Below the pieces are notes generated by a model. The model searched no databases. It was not told the DNA's origin and saw only the letters and a list, made by a program, of their open reading frames with translations. Both the position numbers and the translations under genes were made by a program. Source: an uncultured Scytonema sp. (lineage in GTDB: Bacteria > Cyanobacteriota > Cyanobacteriia > Cyanobacteriales > Nostocaceae). Taken from it: a DNA stretch of 64,000 nucleotides. Location of the stretch: NCBI GenBank assembly GCA_937873135.1, contig CALMVQ010000154.1:51725-115724 (forward strand), in the 5' to 3' direction. Below, in pieces: positions 29,536-38,761 of the stretch (position 1 is the stretch's first letter; each line of letters opens with the position of its first letter).

Positions 29536-31059
29536 ATGAAAAACACAAAAATTTTAGTTGTAGAAGATGAAGGTATTGTTGCTAAAGATTTGCAAAATCG
29601 CTTAAAGAAAATTGGCTACATTGTCCCAGCTATCGCTTCTACTGCAGTAGAAGCAATTCATCAGGCAGCAGAAATTCTTCCAGACTTAGTGTTGATGGAT
29701 ATCAAATTAAAAGGAGATATAGACGGTGTAGAAGCGGCTTGGGAAATCCACAATCGATGGAACATTCCTATCATCTATCTTACTGCTTACGCGGATGATA
29801 GCACGTTGGAGCGAGCAAAAAAAACAGAGCCATTTGGCTATTTACTTAAACCTTTTAAAGAAAGGGAACTCTACACCACTATTGAAATAGCTCTTAATAA
29901 AGATAAGTTAGAAAAGCAATTAAAAGAAAATAAACAATTTTTGACGACAGTTATTAAAAGTATAGATCATGGTGTAATTGCCAGTGATGATCAAGAATTA
30001 GTTACTTTTATGAATCCTGTTGCTGAAAAATTAACAGGATGGAAACAAGAAGAAGCTATAAGAAAAGATGTATCAGAAATATTTAAAATTATCAATATTG
30101 AAAATCGTATTCCTGTAGAAAATACTCTCAAACAAGTTTTCCAAAAAGAGAAGATGTTTTGCTCACAAGAAGATGTTATTCTCATTTCTAAAAATGGTAT
30201 AGAAACACCAATTAATAATAGAATTGCACCTATTAAAAATGATACAAATAATCTGATAGGTGTCGTGTTATTGTTTCGAGATATTACCGAACACAAACTA
30301 GCTATTGAGGCACGGCGGGAGCAAGTTGTTCAAGAGCAAATTGTCCTGCAATTGGAACAACTCAATCAAGTTAAAGATGATTTTCTAAATACTGTTTCTC
30401 ACGAACTGCGAACTCCTCTATCCAATATTATCATGACACTTCAAATATTAAAAAATACTTGTACTAACAAGCAGGAGCAGCGCTATCTAGAAATTTTACA
30501 ATCTGAATGCAATCGCGAGCTCGATCTCATCAACGATCTACTAGATTTACAACGCATAGACGCGACAACAACTTCTTCGTTAAACCCTGAACCATTGATG
30601 TTGCAATACTGGTTGCCTAACCTTCTAGAAGCATTCTTTGTACGATCTCAACAAAGACAGCAAATTCTCCGGCTCAATATTCCCTCCGACATGCCACCAC
30701 TCATCACAGATAGCTCCAATCTGGTACGCATTTTTTCGGAATTGCTTAATAACGCTTGTAAATATACTCCTGCTGGTGGTGAAATTATCCTCAGCGTTCA
30801 CCATGTGGAAAATGAGGAATATAACGCAACTCACTCCACCATCTTTACAATCGGCAATTCCACAGAAATTCCGGCAGCAGCTTTACCAGATATATTTGAG
30901 AAATTCTATCGCGTTCCTCATGCTGATATCTGGAAACAAGGAGGTACGGGGTTAGGACTAACTTTAGTACAGAAGATAGTTGCACAACTACACGGAACCA
31001 TTGAAGTTGAAAGTAGGGCTGGATGGACTACGTTCACTCTCACGTTTTCTAATTTGTAA
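29536..31059 (+). CDS. Receiver-PAS-histidine kinase hybrid
   Basis: 507 aa from ATG 29536; the ORF-track TTG overlaps the previous stop. An N-terminal receiver domain (1-120) has the acidic pair in VVEDEG, phospho-Asp in LVLMDIKLKGDIDGVEAA and Lys in YLLKPF. A PAS domain follows (about 135-255) and then a HisKA (FLNTVSHELRTPLSNII) with N and G boxes (NNACKYTP, GGTGLGLTLVQKI). Receiver-first layout suits a protein that takes phosphate from the preceding ethylene-receptor-like kinase and passes the signal on. No DNA-binding output is present, so another partner is needed. Confidence 0.9.
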   Translation: MKNTKILVVEDEGIVAKDLQNRLKKIGYIVPAIASTAVEAIHQAAEILPDLVLMDIKLKGDIDGVEAAWEIHNRWNIPIIYLTAYADDSTLERAKKTEPFGYLLKPFKERELYTTIEIALNKDKLEKQLKENKQFLTTVIKSIDHGVIASDDQELVTFMNPVAEKLTGWKQEEAIRKDVSEIFKIINIENRIPVENTLKQVFQKEKMFCSQEDVILISKNGIETPINNRIAPIKNDTNNLIGVVLLFRDITEHKLAIEARREQVVQEQIVLQLEQLNQVKDDFLNTVSHELRTPLSNIIMTLQILKNTCTNKQEQRYLEILQSECNRELDLINDLLDLQRIDATTTSSLNPEPLMLQYWLPNLLEAFFVRSQQRQQILRLNIPSDMPPLITDSSNLVRIFSELLNNACKYTPAGGEIILSVHHVENEEYNATHSTIFTIGNSTEIPAAALPDIFEKFYRVPHADIWKQGGTGLGLTLVQKIVAQLHGTIEVESRAGWTTFTLTFSNL

Positions 31060-31124
31060 CTATTTTCAACCACATAAACTACAGTACAAGCATTGAGGTT
31101 GGTTTGTTTACAAAAAATTGGCAG

Positions 31125-31553
31125 CTATGAGTCAAGGGCATCCGGCTGAATGTTAGGACAAATTGTCTCTTCCGACTTAATGGTTAAACTGTCCCATCCT
31201 GAAAGTATTGTCTTAAGTTCATTGCGCAAGCCAAATAATACTTCAACCTGGTGATCTATCTCGAGTATTTTATCATTCAGCTTTTGTTGAATTTCATTAC
31301 AAGCAGGTTTTCCCCCATCATAGACTTGGAGAATTTCACCAATTTCTTGCAAACTCAAGCCAAGGCTTTGAGCGCGTTTAATAAAGGAAAGACGGGTTAT
31401 GACAGACAGTGAAAATTGCCGAAAGCCTCCCTCTGTTCGCTCTAATGACTCAAGTAAGCCTAAACTTTCGTAATAGCGAATTGTCCTAATAGGGACTCCA
31501 CTAAGATCTGTTACCTGACCAATTAAAAGTAGTTTTTTATCTTTACTTAGCAT
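31125..31553 (-). CDS. MerR-family transcriptional regulator
   Basis: 142 aa. The winged helix-turn-helix opens IGQVTDLSGVPIRTIRYYESLGLL (about 10-35), then FRQFSLSVITRLSFIKRAQSLGLSLQEIGEIL. A dimerisation coiled coil runs ~85-120. One Cys precedes the coiled coil (GKPACNEI) and another lies in the C-terminal loop (ETICPNIQ), positions where MerR proteins of the metal/thiol group keep sensing Cys. A metal- or redox-sensing role is plausible but not proven. It is convergent with the two-component genes; the ~380-bp upstream spacer would hold its own promoter. Confidence 0.88.
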   Translation of the reverse strand: MLSKDKKLLLIGQVTDLSGVPIRTIRYYESLGLLESLERTEGGFRQFSLSVITRLSFIKRAQSLGLSLQEIGEILQVYDGGKPACNEIQQKLNDKILEIDHQVEVLFGLRNELKTILSGWDSLTIKSEETICPNIQPDALDS

Positions 31554-31935
31554 AGCTGAGCAATCAAATGGATTTGATCTAATATTATGCTCTCACTTAT
31601 CAACCGCTCCCGACTTATAGCGGTTCTGAGATTATGGGTGATTCGACAGATAACATGATATAACTAGCTTTAACTATCCTAACTTCCCAAAAAAAAGAAG
31701 TGGCATCGCCACTTCTAAGAAATTCCCAGGTAGAACCTGAAATGAGTATAACCACTCTAAAAATTGTAAATCGTATAAATTTACACTTATTAACTTGAGA
31801 TGCTAGTTTTTTTGCGTTTGTAAATCTGTTGAATCAGAAGGGGAAGTAGTGCGTCTGCTCGTAAATGGAGAGGGGGGAATAGGGATTCAAAGAGTAATAA
31901 CATCCCTTGCCTCCCCACTCCTGATTTCTAACTCC
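31554..31935. other. Spacer between merR and helicase genes
   Basis: 382 bp without a gene. It contains the strong minus-strand terminator at 31685-31716. The stretch next to 31553 should carry the merR promoter. Confidence 0.5.
31685..31716 (-). terminator. Rho-independent terminator for the helicase gene
   Basis: On the minus strand, agaagtggc-gat-gccacttct forms a perfect 9-bp stem with a 3-nt loop, followed by a T-run (tttttttt). It lies ~220 bp after the helicase stop. Confidence 0.85.
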
Positions 31936-34605
31936 TCACTCAACCACTTCATTCACAGGGAATCTATCAACCAGTTGTATGGCGCGATAAGTATTGTTAA
32001 GCAGGGATTGTGGTAAGTTAGGGACATGGGGGATTTGCGATAATAAATCCAAAGTCCGACGTAGAATTCGCACGACATCACCTTCATCCAAACTTGTATT
32101 GTCACAGAGTTCTACCCATTCGATACCTAATGCCCACTTTTCCACCAAGGCAATTAGCTCAAATTCCAACCACATAGGCAATGCTACATTATATTTATGC
32201 TGCACTTGGAACATTTTGCGGCGGATTGGTCGCAATCTGGATAATGCTTCTGCAACTTCATCACTGAGATCAAAGTTAACTCTACTGTCTGGACGAGGGG
32301 TTTCTGTGACTAAAGCGGCAATTGCTGCTGCTAAATGATGGGGATCTAAGTTATCTAACTCACCGCTAGCAATTGCTAAACCCAGCCACAATTCATTCTC
32401 GCCTCGAAGTGCGGCAACAATTTGCCCTAATAGTGTAGGAAGTAAGTTATCCAGACATTCAAAGCGTTGCAAAATTTCAATGAGATGAAGAAACTCTTCC
32501 CAGTGACTTTGAGACTGTTGATCTACATGTGCTTGTAAATGTTGGATTTCGGCTTCTAGTTCGACGATCTGCGCTTTGCGTTTCATCACCGTACTAGAAT
32601 TGCCGAGTTGATATAAGGGATGAGCTTCTAATTCTTGCTGTAGGGTTGCCACATGAGTAAGTTGTTCTGCAACTTCTGATGGCATGTATACAGATTCATC
32701 TGGAATGAGAATTTGTTGGGCGATCGCTACTGTTTCCCTATTGCTAAAATGTGAATGTCCTGGTACTAATGGCATCTCAGATGGTGGCAGTACGTCAGGA
32801 GGCACATTAATGCGTGGTAATTCTGCATATAAATCCATGACATCTTCGCTTGAAGCCACGTACCAGCAATTATTTTGCCCCAAGCAGACTAAATAAGGAG
32901 ACTCACCAATACCTGGTGTTTTCCCCACTAACACTGCTTTAATCGGCACTGGTACTGTAATATTTGTGCCCTTAAGACTTAACAACGTTCCCGACACAGC
33001 AAAACCCAACATCATTCCCAGTTCTTCTCGTCTGAGTTCCTGTGCTTGTTCCTGCAAGGTTCTCAAGAGCTTTTGTTCCACGCGCAGGCGTTGCCTTAGC
33101 TTCTCATAATAAGCCAGTTCATCGTCATCAATGGCAGCAACTTGTGCTTGTAACTGGGATAATTGTGCTTGTACCTGGGCAATCTCCTCATACTGCGGTT
33201 GGAGGTGTAAAGTTCCTAAGTACCGCCCAAAACTTCGTTCTACCAGTTCCCGAGTTTGGTCTAGAGTGTGAGTCTGTAGTAAATTCAGCACCATCCCATA
33301 ACTAGGTGTAAACTGACTTACCAAGGGATTTGCTTTGGATGTGGCTAAATACGCTGCTTCTTTGACGCCTTCAAAGGGAGTTTGTAGCGTCACCACATGA
33401 CCTCGTTCATCCATCCCACGACGACCAGCCCTTCCCGCCATTTGTAGGAACTCCGAAGCGTTCAACAGGCGATGTCCGGTGTCGGTTCGCTTGGACAGGG
33501 TGGAGATAACCGTTGTCCGGGCTGGCATGTTAATTCCTGCAGCCAGTGTCTCGGTGGCGAATACGACTTTTATCAGTCCTCGCTGAAAGAGTTCTTCTAC
33601 CAAGACTTTCCATGCAGGTAAAATACCCGCGTGGTGGGCGGCGATGCCTCGGTATAACGGTGCAATGTGTCCGGAACGTCCCGCGTCGGGATTGCGGCTT
33701 AAGAATTCGTCGATGAGTACCCGCAACTGATATGCTTCATCAGGATCTACCAGCCACAAGTCGCCTACTTCTCCCACCGCTTTATCGCATCCCCGACGGC
33801 TGAAGATAAAGTAAATTGCAGGTAGCATGTCCCGTTGCTGAAGTTGATTCAGAACGTAGACAAGGTTCGGGGCTTCGGGCCTACCACCTTTACCCCTCTT
33901 TTCTCCCTTTACTTTCTTTTTCAGTAAACGAGAATTGACTTGAGTTTTGTCATCATTGAGTAGGGGAAATAGCCCTTTGGTATTGCCAAAGTGAAATTCT
34001 AATGGAACTGGACGAAAATCAGAGTAAATTAAATCCGTTGGACCGTGTACTTGATTTAACCAGTTGGTGAGTTCATCGCTATTGGCAACCGTAGCCGACA
34101 GCGCCACAAGTTGAACTTCTGGAGGGCAGTAGATTACTGATTCTTCCCAAACCGTCCCTCGTTGGCGATCATTCATGTAGTGGCATTCATCCAGTACCAC
34201 CGCCTCAACGTCTGTTAACGAGATGCCAACTTGTCCGATAGGGGTGCCATAAAGCATATTCCGGAAAATCTCTGTAGTCATCACCAAAATTGGTGCGTCC
34301 CGGTTGATGTTGGCATCTCCTGTTAACAATCCGACAAGATCGAAGCCGAATTTTTCACGAAAGTCACGCAGTTTCTGATTTGAAAGCGCCTTCAAAGGAG
34401 TTGTGTAAAATACTCTTTTTCGGCGTGCCAAAGCACGAAATATAGCATATTCACCCACTAATGTCTTTCCCGAACCAGTGGGCGCACAGACTACTACAGA
34501 TTTTCCAGCATTTAGAGAAGCGATCGCATCTAACTGAAACCGATCCAGTTCAAAAGGAAATATCGAACTGGGGTCAAGTTCTGAAGACAGGGCAGGATAA
34601 TTCAC
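31936..34605 (-). CDS. Ski2/Mtr4-like DExH RNA helicase
   Basis: 889 aa. RecA domain 1 has FELDRFQLDAI (Q-like), APTGSGKTLVGEYA (motif I, about 40), DECHYMND (motif II, DECH) and LSATVAN (motif III). RecA domain 2 has FATETLAAGINMPARTTV and QMAGRAGRRGMD (motif VI). A coiled-coil arch-like region (about 480-540) and a C-terminal DSHCT-type domain (about 720-880) follow. This is the cyanobacterial counterpart of plastid ISE2 helicases, probably acting in RNA processing or decay. It is a single gene with its own terminator. Confidence 0.93.
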   Translation of the reverse strand: MNYPALSSELDPSSIFPFELDRFQLDAIASLNAGKSVVVCAPTGSGKTLVGEYAIFRALARRKRVFYTTPLKALSNQKLRDFREKFGFDLVGLLTGDANINRDAPILVMTTEIFRNMLYGTPIGQVGISLTDVEAVVLDECHYMNDRQRGTVWEESVIYCPPEVQLVALSATVANSDELTNWLNQVHGPTDLIYSDFRPVPLEFHFGNTKGLFPLLNDDKTQVNSRLLKKKVKGEKRGKGGRPEAPNLVYVLNQLQQRDMLPAIYFIFSRRGCDKAVGEVGDLWLVDPDEAYQLRVLIDEFLSRNPDAGRSGHIAPLYRGIAAHHAGILPAWKVLVEELFQRGLIKVVFATETLAAGINMPARTTVISTLSKRTDTGHRLLNASEFLQMAGRAGRRGMDERGHVVTLQTPFEGVKEAAYLATSKANPLVSQFTPSYGMVLNLLQTHTLDQTRELVERSFGRYLGTLHLQPQYEEIAQVQAQLSQLQAQVAAIDDDELAYYEKLRQRLRVEQKLLRTLQEQAQELRREELGMMLGFAVSGTLLSLKGTNITVPVPIKAVLVGKTPGIGESPYLVCLGQNNCWYVASSEDVMDLYAELPRINVPPDVLPPSEMPLVPGHSHFSNRETVAIAQQILIPDESVYMPSEVAEQLTHVATLQQELEAHPLYQLGNSSTVMKRKAQIVELEAEIQHLQAHVDQQSQSHWEEFLHLIEILQRFECLDNLLPTLLGQIVAALRGENELWLGLAIASGELDNLDPHHLAAAIAALVTETPRPDSRVNFDLSDEVAEALSRLRPIRRKMFQVQHKYNVALPMWLEFELIALVEKWALGIEWVELCDNTSLDEGDVVRILRRTLDLLSQIPHVPNLPQSLLNNTYRAIQLVDRFPVNEVVE

Positions 34606-34786
34606 TCAATCACAATTGCAACCGGACTGTTTACTATGTTATTTCAATCCCGAATTTGGGTTTATTCAGAATCACCCCGTCCCTACACCACAAATCAATC
34701 CTTTTTTAGGTATTATATTGAATTTTGACACTCTCCGGCAACACAGAGGGAGATTCTGATTTCAAACTTACCTTCTTACACTCATA

Positions 34787-35596
34787 TTATTTTCCCAGTT
34801 CTTGGGATCTGGCTGTTGCGGCTTTTACTGCTTCAATTATAGCTGAGCGAAATCCAGCTGCTTCTAATTGAGCGATGCCAGCAATTGTTGTCCCGCCAGC
34901 ACTGGTTACGCGATCTTTGAGTTCTGCTGGATGTATTTTTGTTTCTTGAAGCAACTTGGCTGTTCCATGCACAGTTTGTAGTGCCAGTTGATAGGCGATC
35001 GCCCTTGGTAAACCTGCTGCGACTCCACCATCAGCCAGTGCTTCTACAAATAGTGCCACATAACCGGGACCCGATCCTGATAGTCCCGTTACCGCATCCA
35101 TCAGCGTTTCTGGAACTTCTACAACTTCTCCTACCGCTGAAAAGATTTGCCGTGCTGTTTCTTGATGAATTGCTTTTGTGTAGGCACCTAAACAGATCGC
35201 GGTTATTCCCTCGCCTACGGTGAGGGGTGTATTGGGCATTGCCCGAATGACTGGTATGTTCGGAAAAGCTGCTTCTAGGTTACTTATAGGCACACCTGCC
35301 AAGATCGAAATCACCAGAGGTTTGGCTGTCTCCAGTACTTCTGCTAATTCTTGAGCGATCGCACTAAATATCTGGGATTTGACTGCCAAAAAAACGACTT
35401 CCGTTGCTTGCGAAAAAACCAATCGATTGTCCGCCGTTACGGAGACACCGTATTTCTCCTCCAAATAAATTTGTCGTGAGGAATCCGGTTCACTCACGAG
35501 CGCTTCTGATGCTAGATAGATTTTTTGAGCAATAAGGCGGGATAACAGCGCTTCTCCCATAACCCCGCCACCAATTAAGCCAAATTTGACAGACAA
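34787..35596 (-). CDS. proC: Pyrroline-5-carboxylate reductase
   Basis: 269 aa. An N-terminal Rossmann fold (FGLIGGGVMGEALLSRL) binds NAD(P)H. The C-terminal helical domain carries the family signature VTGLSGSGPGYVALFVEALADGG and TSAGGTTIAGI. It catalyses the last step of proline synthesis. It is the last gene of the minus-strand series pipX-pipY-sepF-proC, 76 bp after sepF, an order conserved in cyanobacteria. Confidence 0.96.
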   Translation of the reverse strand: MSVKFGLIGGGVMGEALLSRLIAQKIYLASEALVSEPDSSRQIYLEEKYGVSVTADNRLVFSQATEVVFLAVKSQIFSAIAQELAEVLETAKPLVISILAGVPISNLEAAFPNIPVIRAMPNTPLTVGEGITAICLGAYTKAIHQETARQIFSAVGEVVEVPETLMDAVTGLSGSGPGYVALFVEALADGGVAAGLPRAIAYQLALQTVHGTAKLLQETKIHPAELKDRVTSAGGTTIAGIAQLEAAGFRSAIIEAVKAATARSQELGK

Positions 35597-35672
35597 GTCA
35601 ATATTCCTTTTCTTTAATTTTAGATCTTAGATCCAATCTCAAATCTAAAATTCCCAATTTAAAATTCCTAAA

Positions 35673-36263
35673 CTATTGTGCCATCCGGTTGGCTTCTTGA
35701 CCCCATGCTGGATTTGCACCGGTCGTACGTGAAGGACGTACTGGCGGTTGCGGCACTTCATGAATAACTCCTGTTTGGGTGCTTACTTGCACGCAGCTTG
35801 GTGTAAACAAAAATATACTCTCTCCAATGCGTTCTTGATGTCCATCAAGTGCGTAAGTGCCGCCTGCCACAAAATCGACAGCCCGCTGTGCTTGATCTGG
35901 GTCCATTATTGTTAAATTTAGGACTATTGACTTGCGCTCTCGCAATGCTTGAATGGCTTGAGGCATTTCTTCAAATGTACGGGGTTCAATAACCAGGACT
36001 TCCGAGATTCCATTTACTGCGTTTGGCATACCAATAACATTACTCATAGGCTTAGGTCCTGCTGCTACTTCGTTCTCCATTGTATGCATTGGTTCGCGCC
36101 AACGTCGATTTTGAGTTGTAGGTTCTTGTGGCGCTTGTTGGACATTTTGTTCTTGATACAGATTTTGGTAACTCTCTGCCTCTGGTTCTTCCTCGTAGTA
36201 CTCATACTCCACCGGCTCATTAAGTCCGACAAAGTCTCTCAGTTTGGAAAAGATATTATTCAC
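35673..36263 (-). CDS. sepF: Cell division protein SepF
   Basis: 196 aa. The N-terminal amphipathic membrane-targeting helix ([16 protein letters not shown]) is followed by an acidic, Gln-rich linker. The SepF core (about 85-170) has [29 protein letters not shown] and [15 protein letters not shown]. SepF tethers FtsZ to the membrane and is the Z-ring anchor in cyanobacteria, also known as Cdv2. The position between pipY and proC is the usual one. Confidence 0.95.
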   Translation of the reverse strand: MNNIFSKLRDFVGLNEPVEYEYYEEEPEAESYQNLYQEQNVQQAPQEPTTQNRRWREPMHTMENEVAAGPKPMSNVIGMPNAVNGISEVLVIEPRTFEEMPQAIQALRERKSIVLNLTIMDPDQAQRAVDFVAGGTYALDGHQERIGESIFLFTPSCVQVSTQTGVIHEVPQPPVRPSRTTGANPAWGQEANRMAQ

Positions 36264-36539
36264 AATCTACACTCCTAGTCCTGGTTTCTTTTATTGATAG
36301 GCGCGAAAGCTATCTCCGTTAACTTTTTTATGTTACAGAAGACCCACAGCTTAGCAATTTTATCGCTGTTTGTAGCATTGACTACAATTTTTTTTAATAA
36401 ATACACGCCCCTGAATTGTTTGTATATTATTTATACACAACAACGAGACAAAAGTGTATCTTAAACAGTTAAATAAAGAAACCTATTTTAGGTTGAATCT
36501 TTTAAAAATTATTTCTCCTTTGTAATTTTTATGAAGTGA

Positions 36540-37211
36540 TTATGTAGTGCGATTGCCAAATAAAATAGTTCCCAACCGAATCATTGTTGCACCAGCTTGC
36601 ACCGCTAGTTGATAGTCTCCTGACATTCCCATCGAAAGATGTCGAATTTGAAGATGAGACCAATTTTTTTTCTGGATCTCCTTTGTCAGATCACGGGTAT
36701 GATGAAACACATCCAAAATTTCTGAATCGTTTAGTCCTAAAGGTGGAATTGTCATCAAACCCTGAATTTGTAAATTTTTACATTCATCAAGTGCTGGTAA
36801 GTCAGCGAATAGTTCTGGCACAGTCCAACCCGATTTACTGGGATCGGCGAGAATCTTCACTTGTAAGCAAACGAAAGGATTAATTCCCAGCTCTGATGCT
36901 AATTGGTTCAAGCGCTGTGCCAGTTTCAAATTATCTACTGAGTGAATCCACTGGAATTGTTCAATCGCTTTTTTAGCTTTGTTGGTTTGTAAATGTCCAA
37001 TAAAGTGCCAGCGTAGATCCGACAAATCTTGCAACTCGGCTTGTTTCGTGGCGGCTTCTTGAATGCGACTCTCCCCAAAATCTCGAATCCCTGCAGCATA
37101 AGCACAGCGCATTGCATCTGTTGATACTTGCTTTGTGACAGCAATTAGCCGCACTGAATCTGGCAGGGCGGAACGAAGGGTGGCAATCCGAACACTAATC
37201 GAACTAGTCAT
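36540..37211 (-). CDS. pipY: PLP homeostasis protein PipY (YggS/COG0325)
   Basis: 223 aa, a single-domain PLP-binding barrel. The PLP lysine is in LIAVTKQVS (about 25). The FGESRIQEAATK, WHFIGHLQTNKAK and LSMGMSGDYQLAVQAGATMIRLG blocks are all present. It keeps the PLP pool and amino/keto acids balanced. The start overlaps the pipX stop by 4 nt, so the two are translationally coupled. Confidence 0.96.
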   Translation of the reverse strand: MTSSISVRIATLRSALPDSVRLIAVTKQVSTDAMRCAYAAGIRDFGESRIQEAATKQAELQDLSDLRWHFIGHLQTNKAKKAIEQFQWIHSVDNLKLAQRLNQLASELGINPFVCLQVKILADPSKSGWTVPELFADLPALDECKNLQIQGLMTIPPLGLNDSEILDVFHHTRDLTKEIQKKNWSHLQIRHLSMGMSGDYQLAVQAGATMIRLGTILFGNRTT

Positions 37212-37486
37212 TGGAATGTGCGTTGGAAAATACTCTGAACCTGATCGTACTCCTGAGATTGTCCACTGCGCCGCAGGCTACGTAAGCGATTTTCTAGCAT
37301 CATTCTTGCCTCGGTACGTCCTATAGACTGAAATTTAAGACCTTTAACGTCAGTTGCCACTAAAAAAAATAAGCGCTGAGCATAAAGAGTTGTGAACAAC
37401 TCTTGGTGATCATCTACCATACAGATTCTATAGAGCAAACCCCAAGTAGGATGATTTAAGTATGTTTCCGAGTTTTCTGGGTTCAT
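37208..37486 (-). CDS. pipX: PipX, PII/NtcA co-regulator
   Basis: 92 aa, the expected length. The Tudor-like N-terminal domain (YLNHPTWGLLYRICMV; TTLYAQRLFFLVA) is followed by two C-terminal helices (ARMMLENRLRSLRRSG). PipX swaps between the PII signalling protein and the nitrogen regulator NtcA according to 2-oxoglutarate, linking C/N status to transcription. It is the first gene of the pipX-pipY-sepF-proC series. Confidence 0.96.
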   Translation of the reverse strand: MNPENSETYLNHPTWGLLYRICMVDDHQELFTTLYAQRLFFLVATDVKGLKFQSIGRTEARMMLENRLRSLRRSGQSQEYDQVQSIFQRTFQ

Positions 37487-37763
37487 TGAATACTAAGGTA
37501 TGACTATAATCTGTCTTTTTGCAGATGAATACAAATATTCTGATGATGATAGCTGTATTTCGTCAAAATATTTGCCCAAAATGCCAAAAAATTCATCATT
37601 GAGGGGAGCAAGGGGAGTAGCTAGGAATTTAGCCAAAAATAAGAGCGTTAAATTCCCCATTTTTGATGAGAATTTAAGCGATCGCAAAGGGGGGAAATAG
37701 AATATTGGACTTGAAAAGGTGATTGGTAGTACAAACGTTCACCTCAACACGAGTACTTTTGAC

Positions 37764-38000
37764 TCATAACCTCTTACTCCTCATTCCCTCCTCTCTCCCT
37801 ATTCTCAAGGTGATTCTGAGTTCTGCATTCTGCTCAATTAGAACCATTGTCAGTGCCTTGAATTGTGCTTGTGCTGTGTGCAGAGATTCATCCCATTCTC
37901 TCTCAATATTACTGTCTGCGACAATCCCTGCTCCAGCTTGCCCCCAAATAATTTTGGCGTTGCTGATTGAGGTGATGAATTTTGCCGGGAGCAAAGGCAA
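37764..38000 (-). pseudogene. Fragment of a chorismate-binding enzyme (TrpE/PabB-like)
   Basis: Roughly 40 recognisable residues, AKIIWGQAGAGIVADSNIERE then WDESLHTAQAQFKAL, correspond to the C-terminal end of anthranilate synthase component I and relatives (QAGAGIVADSxPExEYxE). The residues before and after are unrelated or repeat-derived, and the ~400 upstream residues of a real enzyme are missing. It is a decayed relic. A tail of heptamer-like DNA follows on its 3' side. Confidence 0.65.
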
Positions 38001-38009
38001 GGCAGTGCG

Positions 38010-38165
38010 TTAGCTCGCTGTGCGCGCTCATGAGTGTTAGCCTGCTCTCACGGCGACTGGAGCTCTTGGTTCCCTAGCTTGAAGCAACTGCCGCGCAAAG
38101 GCGAGGCAGCGCGCTAGAGGCGTTTTCCCACGCCCAGGCGACTGTCGTCCCGAAGAATCGATCTT
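38010..38165. repeat. GC-rich palindrome-prone intergenic repeat
   Basis: Base composition is much richer in GC than its surroundings, with words such as gcgcgcta, aaggcgaggcagcgcgctag and cacggcgact in both orientations. It looks like one of the dispersed GC-rich repeats of cyanobacterial spacers, and it truncates the chorismate-enzyme relic. No gene is seen in 38001-38395. Confidence 0.5.
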
Positions 38166-38395
38166 GATCCTTAGTCAAAAATATCAATTCCAAAGCGCAA
38201 ATATGCAACCCCATAATTTTAAGTGGAGGGAGGGGAGAAAATGAATATTTCCTCATTTCCCTTGTCTGATGTATCTCTCACGACAATAGGAAACTACTAC
38301 TTTTAATTGGGTACAACCCGCTCTGCTTCTGGCTATCTGGTCATTCTCTAAAGTTCTAAAATAGAGTTAGGTTATAAAAGCAACGCTATAATTAC

Positions 38396-38761
38396 ATGAA
38401 AATACAGTCATCCGTGCTAGTGCATTTAGGCTTTGGAAAGTATGTACGCTCTGACCAAGTGAAAGCAATTATACCAATTGAAGAAGACCGAGGACCGGGG
38501 CGGCGTACCTTTGTTCAGTTGGTAGAACAATCCGATCCGATTATTGCTTCTCGGGCTGAAGATACTATTGTACGGGACTTAGTACAGGAACCACGTGAAG
38601 TTACTCAAGCCCGCCAGCAGCAAGAGATTCTCCAAGATTTACTAGTAGACCTAAGTAATGTCAATTCGACAGTGCGGCGTATTAGTCGTGATGAAGGTGG
38701 TTTGGATCTAGATTTGTTGGAACGGCGTATCCGGCAAGTCTTGGAGAATGAAGCAAAATAA
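38396..38761 (+). CDS. RemA-like (DUF370 family) regulatory protein
   Basis: 121 aa. The N-terminal ~75 residues (VLVHLGFGKYVRSDQVKAIIPIE...RTFVQLVEQSDPIIASRAEDTIVRDL) match my recollection of the DUF370/RemA fold. In Bacillus, RemA is an oligomeric DNA-binding regulator of matrix genes; the cyanobacterial role is not established. The C-terminal 40 residues are a charged helix (LLERRIRQVLENEAK). It is monocistronic. Confidence 0.75.
   Translation: MKIQSSVLVHLGFGKYVRSDQVKAIIPIEEDRGPGRRTFVQLVEQSDPIIASRAEDTIVRDLVQEPREVTQARQQQEILQDLLVDLSNVNSTVRRISRDEGGLDLDLLERRIRQVLENEAK

Noticed and set aside
37500-37700. 66-aa plus-strand ORF upstream of pipX
   Set aside because: Low-complexity, no ribosome site or homology pattern; it covers the pipX promoter region and an HIP1-containing spacer.
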